A stretch of 64,000 nucleotides of DNA from JBKECO01 sp047974745 (GCA_047974745.1 JBKECO010000027.1:23871-87870); one strand, 5' to 3'; counted from the stretch's first letter, positions 34,442 to 43,325 are shown. Translations and numbers: made by a program. Notes: generated by a model from the letters alone, not told the origin.

Positions 34442-34903
34442 TCAGTTCTGCAAGCCGCTTGTTCGTAATGGCTCGAATCCGTGTTTTTTCATCAATTCAT
34501 TCACACTAATAATGCTTCCCGGACGTTCGTTAAAAATAATGATCAGCAAAGCATCTCTTGGGAGTTTGGAGTAAAGCTGGGGCATCTGATATTTTTTCAG
34601 GGCACTTTGTGCTTCTTCTATCGTAAATTCAGCCGCATAGCATATACGTAAAATCACATCTCTTTGTTTTGTGTGTTTTTCACCTGAGAGAATTTTGTAA
34701 CCGTAACGTTCCGGTATATCAGCTCTGAGAAAAACCATTTGCTGCGTCAGTTTTCGTTCTGATATCAGTTTTTTTACAAATTCATGAAATGCATAGCTTT
34801 CATCGATAAAGCTGTCTTTGTTTTCATGACAGAATGCCTCGAACTGTTTTAAATGGGTGCTGCCAAGAACATTGTCTAGCTCTTGTGTATTTTTTTCATT
34901 CAT
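34442..34903 (-). CDS. Predicted helix-turn-helix (XRE-like) protein divergent from a kinase
   Basis: The start at 34903 (MNEKNTQELDNVLG) has AGAGGAG upstream; the product is about 153 aa. Residues ~45-110 resemble an XRE-type helix bundle: VKKLISERKLTQQMVFLRADIP, then YGYKILSGEKHTKQRDVILRI. The C-terminal third includes a LPRDALLIIIFNE helix and ends GFEPL. Similar proteins accompany eukaryotic-like kinases in Lachnospiraceae, but I cannot name the family. Its start is 47 bp from the divergent kinase start, so each promoter must overlap the other gene's leader or coding region. Confidence 0.65.
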   Translation of the reverse strand: MNEKNTQELDNVLGSTHLKQFEAFCHENKDSFIDESYAFHEFVKKLISERKLTQQMVFLRADIPERYGYKILSGEKHTKQRDVILRICYAAEFTIEEAQSALKKYQMPQLYSKLPRDALLIIIFNERPGSIISVNELMKKHGFEPLRTSGLQN

Positions 34904-34950
34904 ATAGATCTCCTCTGTTCCATTAATAATTTGCGAAAGGGTTTGGTGCC

Positions 34951-36021
34951 ATGGATTCTGCGACACAACAATACCAGACACATTATAAGAAAATTACAGT
35001 CCTGAATGAAGAGCATCACGTGTTCATCGTCCAGCATTTAGTATCAAAAAAAATATACGTTATGAAAGAGCTCAGTGTTTACAACGCATATATTTATCAT
35101 TGTCTTAAGGAAAATCCCATTGAAGGGATTCCAAGGATCATTGATTTATATCATGAGGATTCTTCTCTTTTTCTAATCGAAGAATACATATCCGGAGAGC
35201 CTTTGCAGGAGAAGATCCGTTCCTGGTATATGACGGAAAAGGATGCTGCACAATATATCATGGAGCTCTGTGTCATACTGAACAGACTGCATAGTCTCAA
35301 TCCGCCAATCATTCACCGGGATATAAAGCCTTCTAATATCATGATTACATCCAGCAATCATATCGTACTCATAGATTTTAATGCTGCAAAATTCCTGACA
35401 GACCCAAATATGTCAGACACCGTTCTTCTTGGAACAAAAGGATACGCAGCGCCGGAACAATACGGATTTGGTTCTTCCACACAGCAGACCGATATCTATG
35501 CAATTGGCATTTTACTAAAAGAAATGTCCGCATCGTTAAGTACACCAACAAATAAATTTGACCAGATCATTGATAAATGTACTAAGATCGATCCATCTGA
35601 CAGATTTCAAACAGCCAATGATCTTTATCAGAAGATTTATACAGAACCGGCAAAAAGTTATGCTCCATTTCCAGTGAAGGAGCCCAATTTATCTGTTGCT
35701 CCACCAGGATTTCGTACACGGACTCCATGGCACATCTTTGTTGCCATCCTCGGCTATGCTATGATTTTCTGGTTCAGTCTGACCATTGAATCGAAGGATC
35801 AGACGGGTCTGTTCTTATGGTCGTATCGCTTTGTTTTCCTTACTATATGTCTGGCCTTTGTGATCATAGGAACAAACTATCTGAATGTACGCAAAATATT
35901 CCCTCTCTGCCAGCACAAGAATCGATTTGTTCGTTTCTTGGGAGTGTTGCTTCTGGATGCTGCTGTATTCTTTATTTTAGTCTTTGCATTGGCATGGCTG
36001 CAGGTACTAATAACCGCTTGA
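34951..36021 (+). CDS. Membrane-anchored eukaryotic-like Ser/Thr protein kinase
   Basis: The 356-aa protein has a compact kinase domain in residues ~14-235: Lys39 in VMKEL, the catalytic loop IHRDIKPSNIM (Asp124, Lys126, Asn129), a metal-binding motif that reads DFN rather than DFG (D142), and the activation segment LGTKGYAAPEQYGFG. Three hydrophobic segments follow (about 255-275, 285-310 and 325-352), so it is anchored by its C-terminus. There are no PASTA repeats, so it is not a PrkC/Stk1 cell-wall sensor. The divergent HTH-like protein may be its partner or substrate. Confidence 0.87.
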   Translation: MDSATQQYQTHYKKITVLNEEHHVFIVQHLVSKKIYVMKELSVYNAYIYHCLKENPIEGIPRIIDLYHEDSSLFLIEEYISGEPLQEKIRSWYMTEKDAAQYIMELCVILNRLHSLNPPIIHRDIKPSNIMITSSNHIVLIDFNAAKFLTDPNMSDTVLLGTKGYAAPEQYGFGSSTQQTDIYAIGILLKEMSASLSTPTNKFDQIIDKCTKIDPSDRFQTANDLYQKIYTEPAKSYAPFPVKEPNLSVAPPGFRTRTPWHIFVAILGYAMIFWFSLTIESKDQTGLFLWSYRFVFLTICLAFVIIGTNYLNVRKIFPLCQHKNRFVRFLGVLLLDAAVFFILVFALAWLQVLITA

Positions 36022-36070
36022 TTGATTATAACACAGATTCCGTACCACACTATACCACCGCTAAGGTGGG

Positions 36071-36106
36071 AAAAGCGACCTAGACACTTATTGTCAGGTC
36101 GCTTTT
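36071..36106 (+). terminator. Bidirectional terminator between the kinase and alcohol dehydrogenase genes
   Basis: AAAAGCGACCT and AGGTCGCTTTT form a perfect stem with a 14-nt loop, flanked by T on both ends. It serves the two convergent genes. Confidence 0.85.
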
Positions 36107-36122
36107 GTATGATCTCCTCGAA

Positions 36123-37271
36123 TTATAGAAGACTCCTATATAATACAGAAATATCTAAAACGCTGGTATCCTTTGGATTACCAGGTCTGCATGCATCTGC
36201 AAAAGCAGATTCTGCAAGAAAATCTACATCCTCTGATTTTACGATTTCCTTCAGATCTGTTGGAATACCGACATCGACAGAAAGTTGTTTTACCGCCTCG
36301 ATCGCTGCTTTACGGTATTCTGCCTGTGTCATTTGGTCGACACCACTTACACCCATAGCAATCGCAATGTCCTTATACTTCTCACCAGTTGCTTCTGCAT
36401 TATACTCCATTACAGTAGGAAGGATGATCGCGTTCGCAACTCCGTGAGGTGTATCATAGAGAGCTCCGAGAGGATGTGCCATAGAATGTACGATTCCTAG
36501 TCCCACATTGGAAAATCCCATTCCAGCTATATACTGTCCAAGAGCCATGTCCTCTCGCCCTTCGGCAGTGTTGTTGACCGCACCTCTCAGGCTTCTTGCA
36601 ATGATTTCGATTGCTTTGAGGTGGAACATGTCGGACAATTCCCAGGCTCCTCCGGTGATATATCCTTCGATCGCATGTGTTAATGCGTCCATACCCGTAG
36701 CTGCAGTCAGCCCTTTTGGCATACTTGACATCATCCCCGGATCCACAAATGCGATTGCCGGGATATCATGTACATCCACACACACCATTTTTCTATGATT
36801 CTTCTCGTCCGTGATCACATAGTTGATCGTTACCTCTGCTGCAGTTCCTGCTGTTGTTGGCACCGCAAATGTTGTTATCGCTTTATGTTTTGTTGGCGCA
36901 ACACCCTCAAGACTGATCACATCTGCAAACTCTGGATTGGCAGCAATGATTCCAATCGCCTTAGCAGTATCGATAGAAGATCCGCCTCCGATCGCAATAA
37001 TGTAATCCGCTCCCGAGCCTTCAAATGCTTTCACACCATTCTGCACATTCTCTACTGTTGGATTTGGTTTAATATTTGAATATATTTCATAATCGAGATC
37101 TGCCTGTTCTAATACATCAAGCACCTTTTGTGTCACTCCAAATTTAATCAGATCTGGGTCAGAGCAGATAAATGCCTTGTTAAATCCATTGGCTTTTGCT
37201 TCATCAGCAATACTATTGATTGCTCCTGCTCCATGGTAGGAAATTTCATTTAGTACAAATCTGTTTGCCAT
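36123..37271 (-). CDS. Iron-containing alcohol dehydrogenase (lactaldehyde reductase-like)
   Basis: The 382-aa protein starts at 37271 after AAGGAG, exactly the length of FucO. It has the NAD-binding GGGSSIDTAKAIG motif, AGTAAEVT, and the iron-ligand region GMDALTHAIEGY followed by GIVHSMAHPLGALYDTPHG. The family includes lactaldehyde:propanediol oxidoreductase and 1,3-propanediol dehydrogenase. FucO-like function is the best guess, but no fucose genes are near. The gene stands alone with a terminator behind it. Confidence 0.88.
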   Translation of the reverse strand: MANRFVLNEISYHGAGAINSIADEAKANGFNKAFICSDPDLIKFGVTQKVLDVLEQADLDYEIYSNIKPNPTVENVQNGVKAFEGSGADYIIAIGGGSSIDTAKAIGIIAANPEFADVISLEGVAPTKHKAITTFAVPTTAGTAAEVTINYVITDEKNHRKMVCVDVHDIPAIAFVDPGMMSSMPKGLTAATGMDALTHAIEGYITGGAWELSDMFHLKAIEIIARSLRGAVNNTAEGREDMALGQYIAGMGFSNVGLGIVHSMAHPLGALYDTPHGVANAIILPTVMEYNAEATGEKYKDIAIAMGVSGVDQMTQAEYRKAAIEAVKQLSVDVGIPTDLKEIVKSEDVDFLAESAFADACRPGNPKDTSVLDISVLYRSLL

Positions 37272-37416
37272 ACAACTACTCCTTTTCAAATGCTGAACCA
37301 TTTTCGACCAACCTCACCATTGAGGATTGATAGATTTTTAACACTTTTATTATACTACTCTGGTTCTGAAATACAATGAAAATTGCAGACTTTTACCTGT
37401 AAAAATGATCTTCCTG

Positions 37417-37884
37417 CTATTGAGCCATTTCTCTGATCAAATTTACCATTTCTATAGCACCAACAGCACAGTCATACCCTTTATTCCCTGCTTTTGATCC
37501 TGCCCTTTCGATCGCCTGCTCGATATTTTCAGTTGTCAGCACACCGAACATAACCGGTATTTCACTTTCAAGTGATACTGCTGCGATCCCTTTAGAAACC
37601 TCATTGCAGACATAATCGTAGTGTGTCGTGCTTCCTCGGATCACTGCTCCAAGGCAGATCACCGCATCATATTTTCCACTTTTTGCCATTTTGGAAGCGA
37701 CTAGCGGAATTTCGTAAGCACCTGGTACCCATGCCAGGGTAATATCATTATCTTTCACATCATGTCGGAGCAATCCGTCCATTGCACCTCCAATCAATTT
37801 TCCTGTAATAAATTCATTGAATCGGGCTGCAACAATTCCAACTTTTATATCCTTTGAAACCAATTTTCCTTCTAATGTATGCAT
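37417..37884 (-). CDS. ribH: 6,7-dimethyl-8-ribityllumazine synthase
   Basis: This enzyme condenses the RibA-derived pyrimidine with the RibB product to make lumazine. The 155-aa protein has GIVAARFNEFITGKLIGGA, VPGAYEIPLVA and the substrate-site stretch LGAVIRGSTTHYDYVC. AAGGAG precedes the ATG. It is the last gene of the FMN-riboswitch operon. Confidence 0.96.
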   Translation of the reverse strand: MHTLEGKLVSKDIKVGIVAARFNEFITGKLIGGAMDGLLRHDVKDNDITLAWVPGAYEIPLVASKMAKSGKYDAVICLGAVIRGSTTHYDYVCNEVSKGIAAVSLESEIPVMFGVLTTENIEQAIERAGSKAGNKGYDCAVGAIEMVNLIREMAQ

Positions 37885-37923
37885 TTTGTTTATTTCTCCT
37901 TCTGTAATATCAGATCAACTGTG

Positions 37924-39123
37924 TCAGTAATTTAGAATATGCCCCATTTTTTCCTGTTTTGTTTTAAGATAGAAGATATCATGCTCTGTTGCATCCATTT
38001 GAATTGGAACCCGTTCTGTGATTTCCATTCCAAACTGGGAAAGCTGATAGATTTTATCCGGATTATTTGTGAGCAGTCGCAGGGTCTTTACACCCAGATC
38101 TCTAAAAATCTGTGCTCCAATATAATATTCCCTCAGATCTCCTTCGAACCCAAGTGCAATGTTAGCCTCAAGCGTATCCAATCCAGCATCCTGAAACTCA
38201 TATGCTCTGAGCTTGTTGATGAGTCCAATTCCTCGTCCCTCCTGGCGCATATAGAGGAGGATGCCCCTTCCTTCTTTTTCGATCTGCCTCATTGCTGCTG
38301 CAAACTGATCGCCGCAGTCACAGCGGATAGAACCGAAGGCATCCCCTGTCAGGCACTCTGAATGAACACGACAGAGCAAGTCCTGACCATCTCCTATTTC
38401 CCCCTTCACCAATGCCACATGGTGCTCACCATTCAGTTTATTGATGAATCCCACAGCTTTAAAATCACCATATTTTGTAGGCATTTTTGTAGTTATGACT
38501 CTTTTGACCAGAGTGTCCTGACATTTGCGGTAAAGCTCTATATCTTTGATCGTCACAAATTTCAGATTCCATTTTTTTGCCAGCTCGATCAGCTCCGGAG
38601 TACGCATCATGCCTCCGTCATTTCTCATGATCTCACAGCAAAGACCACATTCTTTAAGTCCTGCCAGGCGCATCAGATCCACCGTTGCCTCAGTATGTCC
38701 GTTGCGCTCTAATACACCATTCTTCACGGAACGCAATGGGAACATATGACCTGGCCGGCGAAAATCCTCAGGCTTTGCATCCTCTTTTGTGCATTGTATC
38801 GCAGTCATGCTTCGCTCCTCGGCGGATATTCCCGTGCTGGTGCTTACGTGGTCTATGGACACTGTAAATGCAGTCTGATGATTATCCATATTGTTCGCTA
38901 CCATCTGGGGAATCTGCAGCTTTTGAATCAGCTCCTCTCCCATGGGCATACAAATCAGACCTTTTCCATGCATTGCCATAAAATTGACATTTTGGGTCGT
39001 TGCAAATTCTGCCGCACAGATGAAATCACCTTCATTTTCACGATTATCATCATCTGTCACCAGAATGATCTCTCCCTGGCGCAGTGCCTCTAATGCCTCT
39101 GGTATCGTATTGTACTGAAACAT
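37924..39123 (-). CDS. ribBA: Bifunctional DHBP synthase / GTP cyclohydrolase II
   Basis: Residues 1-200 are 3,4-dihydroxy-2-butanone 4-phosphate synthase, with the metal site DDDNRENEGDFICAAE, followed by HVSTSTGISAEERS. Residues ~205-399 are GTP cyclohydrolase II, with the zinc cysteines in CLTGDAFGSIRCDCG and the RQEGRGIGL motif. Both starting branches of riboflavin synthesis are therefore covered. AAGGAGG precedes the ATG; the gene lies between ribE and ribH. Confidence 0.96.
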   Translation of the reverse strand: MFQYNTIPEALEALRQGEIILVTDDDNRENEGDFICAAEFATTQNVNFMAMHGKGLICMPMGEELIQKLQIPQMVANNMDNHQTAFTVSIDHVSTSTGISAEERSMTAIQCTKEDAKPEDFRRPGHMFPLRSVKNGVLERNGHTEATVDLMRLAGLKECGLCCEIMRNDGGMMRTPELIELAKKWNLKFVTIKDIELYRKCQDTLVKRVITTKMPTKYGDFKAVGFINKLNGEHHVALVKGEIGDGQDLLCRVHSECLTGDAFGSIRCDCGDQFAAAMRQIEKEGRGILLYMRQEGRGIGLINKLRAYEFQDAGLDTLEANIALGFEGDLREYYIGAQIFRDLGVKTLRLLTNNPDKIYQLSQFGMEITERVPIQMDATEHDIFYLKTKQEKMGHILNY

Positions 39124-39206
39124 TTGTTTACCTCCTTATTTTCGCCCCACAGCTTATACTATGGATTGATTCTATATAGTTTTTTGACTCTGTTGTTCTG
39201 CAATGC

Positions 39207-39872
39207 TTAATAATTGAACCTTGACAGGAACTCAGGTGTAATTCTACTGTTTTTACCTGATGTGGATTCACTATATCTTTCCATATATCTTTCCATATAT
39301 TTTTCCATGTATTTTCCAAGAATATCAAATTCCAGATTTACGGAATCACCCATTTTTTTCCCAGACAGGATCGTCTGCTTCACCGTGTGCGGAATCACCG
39401 AAACCGTAAAATCGCTCTTTCTGGCTCCTACTACAGTCAGGCTGATTCCATCGACTGCGACCGAGCCTTTCTCAATAACATATTTTAGCTGATTGCTGAC
39501 TGCAGAGATCGTATATAAAACTGCATTATCGTCCCTCTTTATATGGGTGATCATGCCGGTATCATCGATATGTCCGGAAACGATATGTCCGCCGAACCGT
39601 CCATTGGCAGGCATTGCACGCTCCAGATTTATCTGGCTGCCCATCCGTAATCTTCCCAGGTTCGATCGGGTAAGGGTCTCATGCATTACATCTGCCGTAA
39701 AGCTTTCTTTTTCAATAGATGCAGCTGTCAGGCAGACTCCATTCACTGCCACGCTGTCACCAAGGTGAAGATCCTCGAAAATGAGTTTGCCTCCAATACA
39801 GATTCTTGAAGATGCTGTGCCGCGTGTGATAGTCCTTATGGTCCCAATTTCTTCCACTATGCCTGTAAACAT
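39207..39872 (-). CDS. ribE: Riboflavin synthase alpha chain
   Basis: RibE dismutates two lumazines to riboflavin. The start at 39872 (MFTGIVEEIGTI) is fixed by a TAATG overlap with the ribD stop. The 221-aa protein shows the internal duplication of the family: VNGVCLTAAS in the first lumazine-binding half and VDGISLTVVGA in the second. The C-terminus carries a short in-frame repeat (KYMEKYMERYMERY) from a 12-bp DNA repeat, followed by a Ser/Thr-rich tail, making it slightly longer than typical. Confidence 0.95.
   Translation of the reverse strand: MFTGIVEEIGTIRTITRGTASSRICIGGKLIFEDLHLGDSVAVNGVCLTAASIEKESFTADVMHETLTRSNLGRLRMGSQINLERAMPANGRFGGHIVSGHIDDTGMITHIKRDDNAVLYTISAVSNQLKYVIEKGSVAVDGISLTVVGARKSDFTVSVIPHTVKQTILSGKKMGDSVNLEFDILGKYMEKYMERYMERYSESTSGKNSRITPEFLSRFNY
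39273..39320. repeat. 12-bp tandem repeat inside the ribE 3' end
   Basis: Three to four imperfect copies of tatctttccata encode the M-E-R/K-Y repeat near the RibE C-terminus. The unit is a multiple of three, so copy-number change would keep frame. Confidence 0.8.
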
Positions 39873-40960
39873 TATGCTTCCACCTCTCCTTCGATCAAAA
39901 TATCCTCGCCCACTTTTATCACACGAGTATGGATCAGTCGAAATGCCTCCTCCGGTATATTCACGCCCTGCCCCATGACCGGAGTGACTGCAGTCCGACC
40001 GCCAAAAAGCTTTGGTGCAATATAACATTGCACTTTATTGACGATTTTGCTCTCAAGTGCTGACCAGTTCAGGGTACCTCCACCTTCCAGTAAAATACTG
40101 TCAATCTGCATTCTGCCAAGTCGCTGCATCAGTAGTTCCAGATCAATATGTGCACCCTTTTGCGATAGCTCTATGATTTCGCATCCCGCATATCGGTATT
40201 GCTCCTGTCTGTTTTGATCCGTCACAGCAGTGGCCAGAATCGTCCGATACTGAGCTGCTGTTTTCACGAGACGCGATTCGAGAGGCGTCCTCAAATTTGT
40301 ATCACAGATGATTCGTATGGGCTGTTTCCCCTGTTCCAAGCGGCAGGTAAGCATGGGATCATCTGACAACACTGTGCCAACACCCACCATAATTGCAGAG
40401 CAGCGATGTCGTTCCTGCTGCACGTTCTCCCTGGCCGCTGTTCCTGTGATCCATTTTGATTCTCCAGTGCAAGTCGCAATTTTACCATCTGCTGTCATTG
40501 CATATTTCATCACTACATATGGGCGGTACGATTGAATATAATGAAAAAATATCTCATTCACTCTGCGGCAATCCTGTTCTAACACACCAAGCGTAACTTG
40601 GATTCCATGCAGGGAAAGTATATCTCGTCCTTTCCCTCCAACGAGTGGATTAGGATCCAGGGTTGCGATCACGACACGTTGGATTCCGCTTTCGATAATG
40701 GCAGTCGTACAAGGAGGTGTTTTTCCGTGATGGCAGCATGGCTCTAAGGTCACATATAGGGTCGCACCCTTCGGTGACTCCGTGCAGTCCGCCAGCGCCT
40801 CCCTTTCAGCATGCAGCTCACCATATTTTCGATGCCAGCCTTTTCCAATTATGTTTCCTTTTTTTACGATGACTGCACCTACCATCGGATTGGGTGCAAC
40901 CCATCCACATCCTCTTTGGGCAAGTTCCAATGCTATTTTCATATACTCCAGATCTGTCAT
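39872..40960 (-). CDS. ribD: Bifunctional diaminohydroxyphosphoribosylaminopyrimidine deaminase / reductase
   Basis: The first ~145 residues are the deaminase, with zinc motifs HAEREAL and PCCHHGKTPPC. The rest is the NADPH-dependent reductase, with KYAMTADGKIATCTGESKWITG and LLEGGGTLNWSAL. The 362-aa length is standard. Its AGGAGG site lies only a few bases after the T run of a second leader terminator. It is the first gene of the rib operon and is coupled to ribE by TAATG. Confidence 0.95.
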   Translation of the reverse strand: MTDLEYMKIALELAQRGCGWVAPNPMVGAVIVKKGNIIGKGWHRKYGELHAEREALADCTESPKGATLYVTLEPCCHHGKTPPCTTAIIESGIQRVVIATLDPNPLVGGKGRDILSLHGIQVTLGVLEQDCRRVNEIFFHYIQSYRPYVVMKYAMTADGKIATCTGESKWITGTAARENVQQERHRCSAIMVGVGTVLSDDPMLTCRLEQGKQPIRIICDTNLRTPLESRLVKTAAQYRTILATAVTDQNRQEQYRYAGCEIIELSQKGAHIDLELLMQRLGRMQIDSILLEGGGTLNWSALESKIVNKVQCYIAPKLFGGRTAVTPVMGQGVNIPEEAFRLIHTRVIKVGEDILIEGEVEA

Positions 40961-40974
40961 TCCTTACCTCCTGC

Positions 40975-41007
40975 AAAAAAAATGCCTTGAATCATTCATT
41001 CAAGGCA
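40975..41007 (-). terminator. Second terminator-like hairpin in the FMN leader, adjacent to the ribD RBS
   Basis: TGCCTTGAA pairs with TTCAAGGCA, followed in the minus direction by eight T and then at once by GCAGGAGG, the ribD ribosome-binding site. It is a textbook intrinsic terminator, 54 bp after the riboswitch terminator. Confidence 0.8.
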
Positions 41008-41032
41008 GTCGCATCCACACGGAGCAATTTTA

Positions 41033-41059
41033 TATCATAATTGGACGTTGCTTATGATA
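41033..41059 (-). other. Additional hairpin between the two leader terminators
   Basis: TATCATAA and TTATGATA form an 8-bp stem with an 11-nt loop. There is no T run, so it is not a terminator itself; it may be an alternative pairing partner or a spacer. Confidence 0.5.
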
Positions 41060-41060
41060 C

Positions 41061-41092
41061 AAAAAAACTCTGGAATAGAATCTATTCCAGAG
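41061..41092 (-). terminator. FMN riboswitch expression-platform terminator
   Basis: CTCTGGAATAGA pairs with TCTATTCCAGAG, then seven T in the minus direction. It should form when FMN binds the aptamer upstream. Confidence 0.9.
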
Positions 41093-41126
41093 CAAAAAAC
41101 AATATTAAAAAACAAATATCTGTTTC

Positions 41127-41233
41127 ACTTCTTTCATCCAGACTTTACTGTCGGCTTCGGAATCACACCGAATCATGCCTTACGGCTCGTGGGCTTTACC
41201 ACCGGTAGGGAATTGCACCCTGCCCTGAAGTTC
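41127..41233 (-). promoter_or_regulatory. FMN riboswitch (RFN element) of the rib operon
   Basis: The minus strand contains the RFN core in order: TTCAGGGCAGGGTG, AATTCCCTACCGGTGG, TAAAGCCCACGAGCC, GGCATGATTCGGTGTGATTCC, GCCGACAGTAAAGTCTGGATG. All conserved helices can be drawn. It lies upstream of ribD and before an intrinsic terminator, so FMN should repress transcription. Confidence 0.96.
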
Positions 41234-41250
41234 TTATTCAATTGGTTGGA

Positions 41251-41279
41251 GTATAACATTTTCACCCAAAACCTGTCAA
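41251..41279 (-). promoter_or_regulatory. Promoter of the rib operon
   Basis: A perfect TTGACA (41274-41279) and TTATAC (41251-41256) with a 17-bp spacer lie just upstream of the RFN element. Two direct copies of aacttatgttatac (41286-41317) lie immediately upstream of the -35. Confidence 0.82.
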
Positions 41280-41338
41280 CCCCAGAACTTATGTTATACC
41301 AACTTATGTTATACATCTCAATATCTTATGCTATGCAT

Positions 41339-42517
41339 CTAAATATGTTTGTCTTTTGAGCTTCGTAATTTGCTTACAAGCACACAAATCAGTATTGTAA
41401 TGATCATATCAGGCAGCGTATTCCCAATGATCAGGTCTACATTCATGAGCCCTCTGTAAATGCCAAACCCCACCAGCCAGATAATCAGATTCTGATATAC
41501 TATTTTTTTCTCAAAAAAGGTTTGTTTTAGAATAAAATGGTCTGCGATCAAAATTGCGATCATAGGTGCGAACACAGACCCGATCAGATACAGAAAACTT
41601 GTGATATCATCCATAGGAAATAAAATCGCACCGATCGTGCCAATGAGTGCTGTTCCTATTGCGATCCATTTACTATTTGCCTTCTTATTCACGGATTCAC
41701 TGGAAATCCCAGCAGACCAGGCATCAAGGAATGTCGTGGTGACCGTGGAAAAAACAATCACGAGCAATCCTGCTGTTCCAAGTCCTGCTTTTACCATGAT
41801 TTGTGCAATTCCGGCTTCATTCGTAAAAATAGCAGCCCCCATACCAATGATATACATCCAGCAGCTGACCAGCCCATAAACAACAGCTGATACAGCAGTC
41901 GCTTTCACCGGTTCTTTTGATTCCCGTGTATAATCGCTGATCAGTGGAAGCCAGGAAAGCGGCATCGCAGCAGAAAGCTCTACTGCTGCCCCAAATGTCA
42001 TCCCGTCTGATGGAGGGGTATGCATAGATCCATTGAAAAAAATAACATAGCTCAGTACGAGTGTCAGTGCAAACAAGAGGATCATTGCTATACTATTCAC
42101 CTTACCTAGATTTTTGATACCAATCAAGATCCATACAATAATCAGTCCTCCAATAACTATGCACCAGATCCAGTTACCGATGTTTCGTATTCCACTGGCC
42201 GCCAGCGCACCATCATAAATCATAATTGCGGTCCACCCTATAAGCTGTAGGATATTTAAAATTGAAAATAACAGGCTTCCCCTTTGCCCAAAGCTCATTT
42301 TCACAGTTTCCATAGAGCTCTTTCTTGTTCTTGCACCAATCAAACCTGCAAGAAAAAGCACGGCACAGCCGATCACATGCCCTAAAAAAATGGCAATCAA
42401 TCCCTTTTGAAATCCAAGTGATGCGATGTAAGTTCCCGTAATGATTTCAGCAATGGAAACACCTGCCCCAAACCAGATCAGACCATTGTCAAAAATTGAT
42501 GTTCGTCTTTGCGTCAT
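41339..42517 (-). CDS. cytX: NCS1-family hydroxymethylpyrimidine transporter (CytX-like)
   Basis: The start at 42517 (MTQRRTSIFDNGLIWFGAGVSIAE) has GGGAGG upstream; the protein is 392 aa with about twelve helices. The N-terminal IWFGAGVSIAEIITGTYIA motif and WLPLISDYTRES are typical of CytX, a nucleobase/cation symporter associated with thiamine salvage. It is the final gene of a TPP-riboswitch operon, four bases behind thiD, which phosphorylates the likely imported pyrimidine (HMP). Confidence 0.88.
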   Translation of the reverse strand: MTQRRTSIFDNGLIWFGAGVSIAEIITGTYIASLGFQKGLIAIFLGHVIGCAVLFLAGLIGARTRKSSMETVKMSFGQRGSLLFSILNILQLIGWTAIMIYDGALAASGIRNIGNWIWCIVIGGLIIVWILIGIKNLGKVNSIAMILLFALTLVLSYVIFFNGSMHTPPSDGMTFGAAVELSAAMPLSWLPLISDYTRESKEPVKATAVSAVVYGLVSCWMYIIGMGAAIFTNEAGIAQIMVKAGLGTAGLLVIVFSTVTTTFLDAWSAGISSESVNKKANSKWIAIGTALIGTIGAILFPMDDITSFLYLIGSVFAPMIAILIADHFILKQTFFEKKIVYQNLIIWLVGFGIYRGLMNVDLIIGNTLPDMIITILICVLVSKLRSSKDKHI

Positions 42518-42521
42518 GTAG

Positions 42522-43325
42522 CTATACCTCCCTTCCATATTTGGAAACAAGGTCAAATGCATGATTCATGGGACCCGCTCCATGACCAAGATCAAGCTGC
42601 GCCGAAAGAGCATCTGAAATATAGTTTTTTGCACTAAGCACTGATTCATTCAGATCAAATCCCTTTGCCAGGTTCGACGCAATGGCACTTGAGAGTGTAC
42701 AACCTGTCCCATGTGTATTTGGGTTCTTGATGCGCTCCCCCATGAACCACTTTGCTCTATTATCTGCAAACAGTATATCATTAGCGTCATTCACTGAATG
42801 CCCGCCCTTCAAGAGCACGGCACAATTATGTGCTTTGTTTATTTTCTTCGCTGCACACTGCATGTCAGTTTCTGAATGGATGACCATGCCTGACAGGATT
42901 TCTGCCTCTGCAATATTCGGTGTTATGATCTTTGCCATCGGTAAAAGCTTTTCGAGCAACACCGTTAAGGCGAACGGATCCATCAGACTTGATCCACTCG
43001 TAGATACCATTACTGGATCGACCACAATGTTTTGCGCTTTATAATATAAAAGCCGTTCGACAATTACCTCGATCAAATTTGAAGAAGCGACCATTCCGAT
43101 CTTTACCGCATCCGGGCGTATATCTTCAAATACTGCATCGATCTGTTCCTTCAAAAAGTCTGGTTCGACCTCCCTAATCGCTCTTACACCGGTCGTGTTC
43201 TGTGCCGTCAGTGCAGTGATCGCACTCATGGCATATACACCATTCATTGTCATCGTTTTAAGATCAGCTTGAATTCCGGCGCCTCCACAGGAATCTGATC
43301 CTGCAATTGATAATGCTGTTTTCAT
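42522..43325 (-). CDS. thiD: Hydroxymethylpyrimidine/phosphomethylpyrimidine kinase
   Basis: ThiD phosphorylates HMP twice to HMP-PP for coupling by ThiE. The 267-aa protein has the opening ALSIAGSDSCGGAGIQADLKT, DPVMVSTSG and the ribokinase-type anion hole NTHGTGCTLSSAIAS. It lies between the HAD gene and cytX in the thiamine operon. An inverted repeat (43363-43393) lies in the 86-bp gap upstream of it. Confidence 0.95.
   Translation of the reverse strand: MKTALSIAGSDSCGGAGIQADLKTMTMNGVYAMSAITALTAQNTTGVRAIREVEPDFLKEQIDAVFEDIRPDAVKIGMVASSNLIEVIVERLLYYKAQNIVVDPVMVSTSGSSLMDPFALTVLLEKLLPMAKIITPNIAEAEILSGMVIHSETDMQCAAKKINKAHNCAVLLKGGHSVNDANDILFADNRAKWFMGERIKNPNTHGTGCTLSSAIASNLAKGFDLNESVLSAKNYISDALSAQLDLGHGAGPMNHAFDLVSKYGREV

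Noticed and set aside
41048..41359. A + strand frame across the rib leader
   Set aside because: It runs antisense to the FMN riboswitch and its promoter and has no ribosome-binding site.
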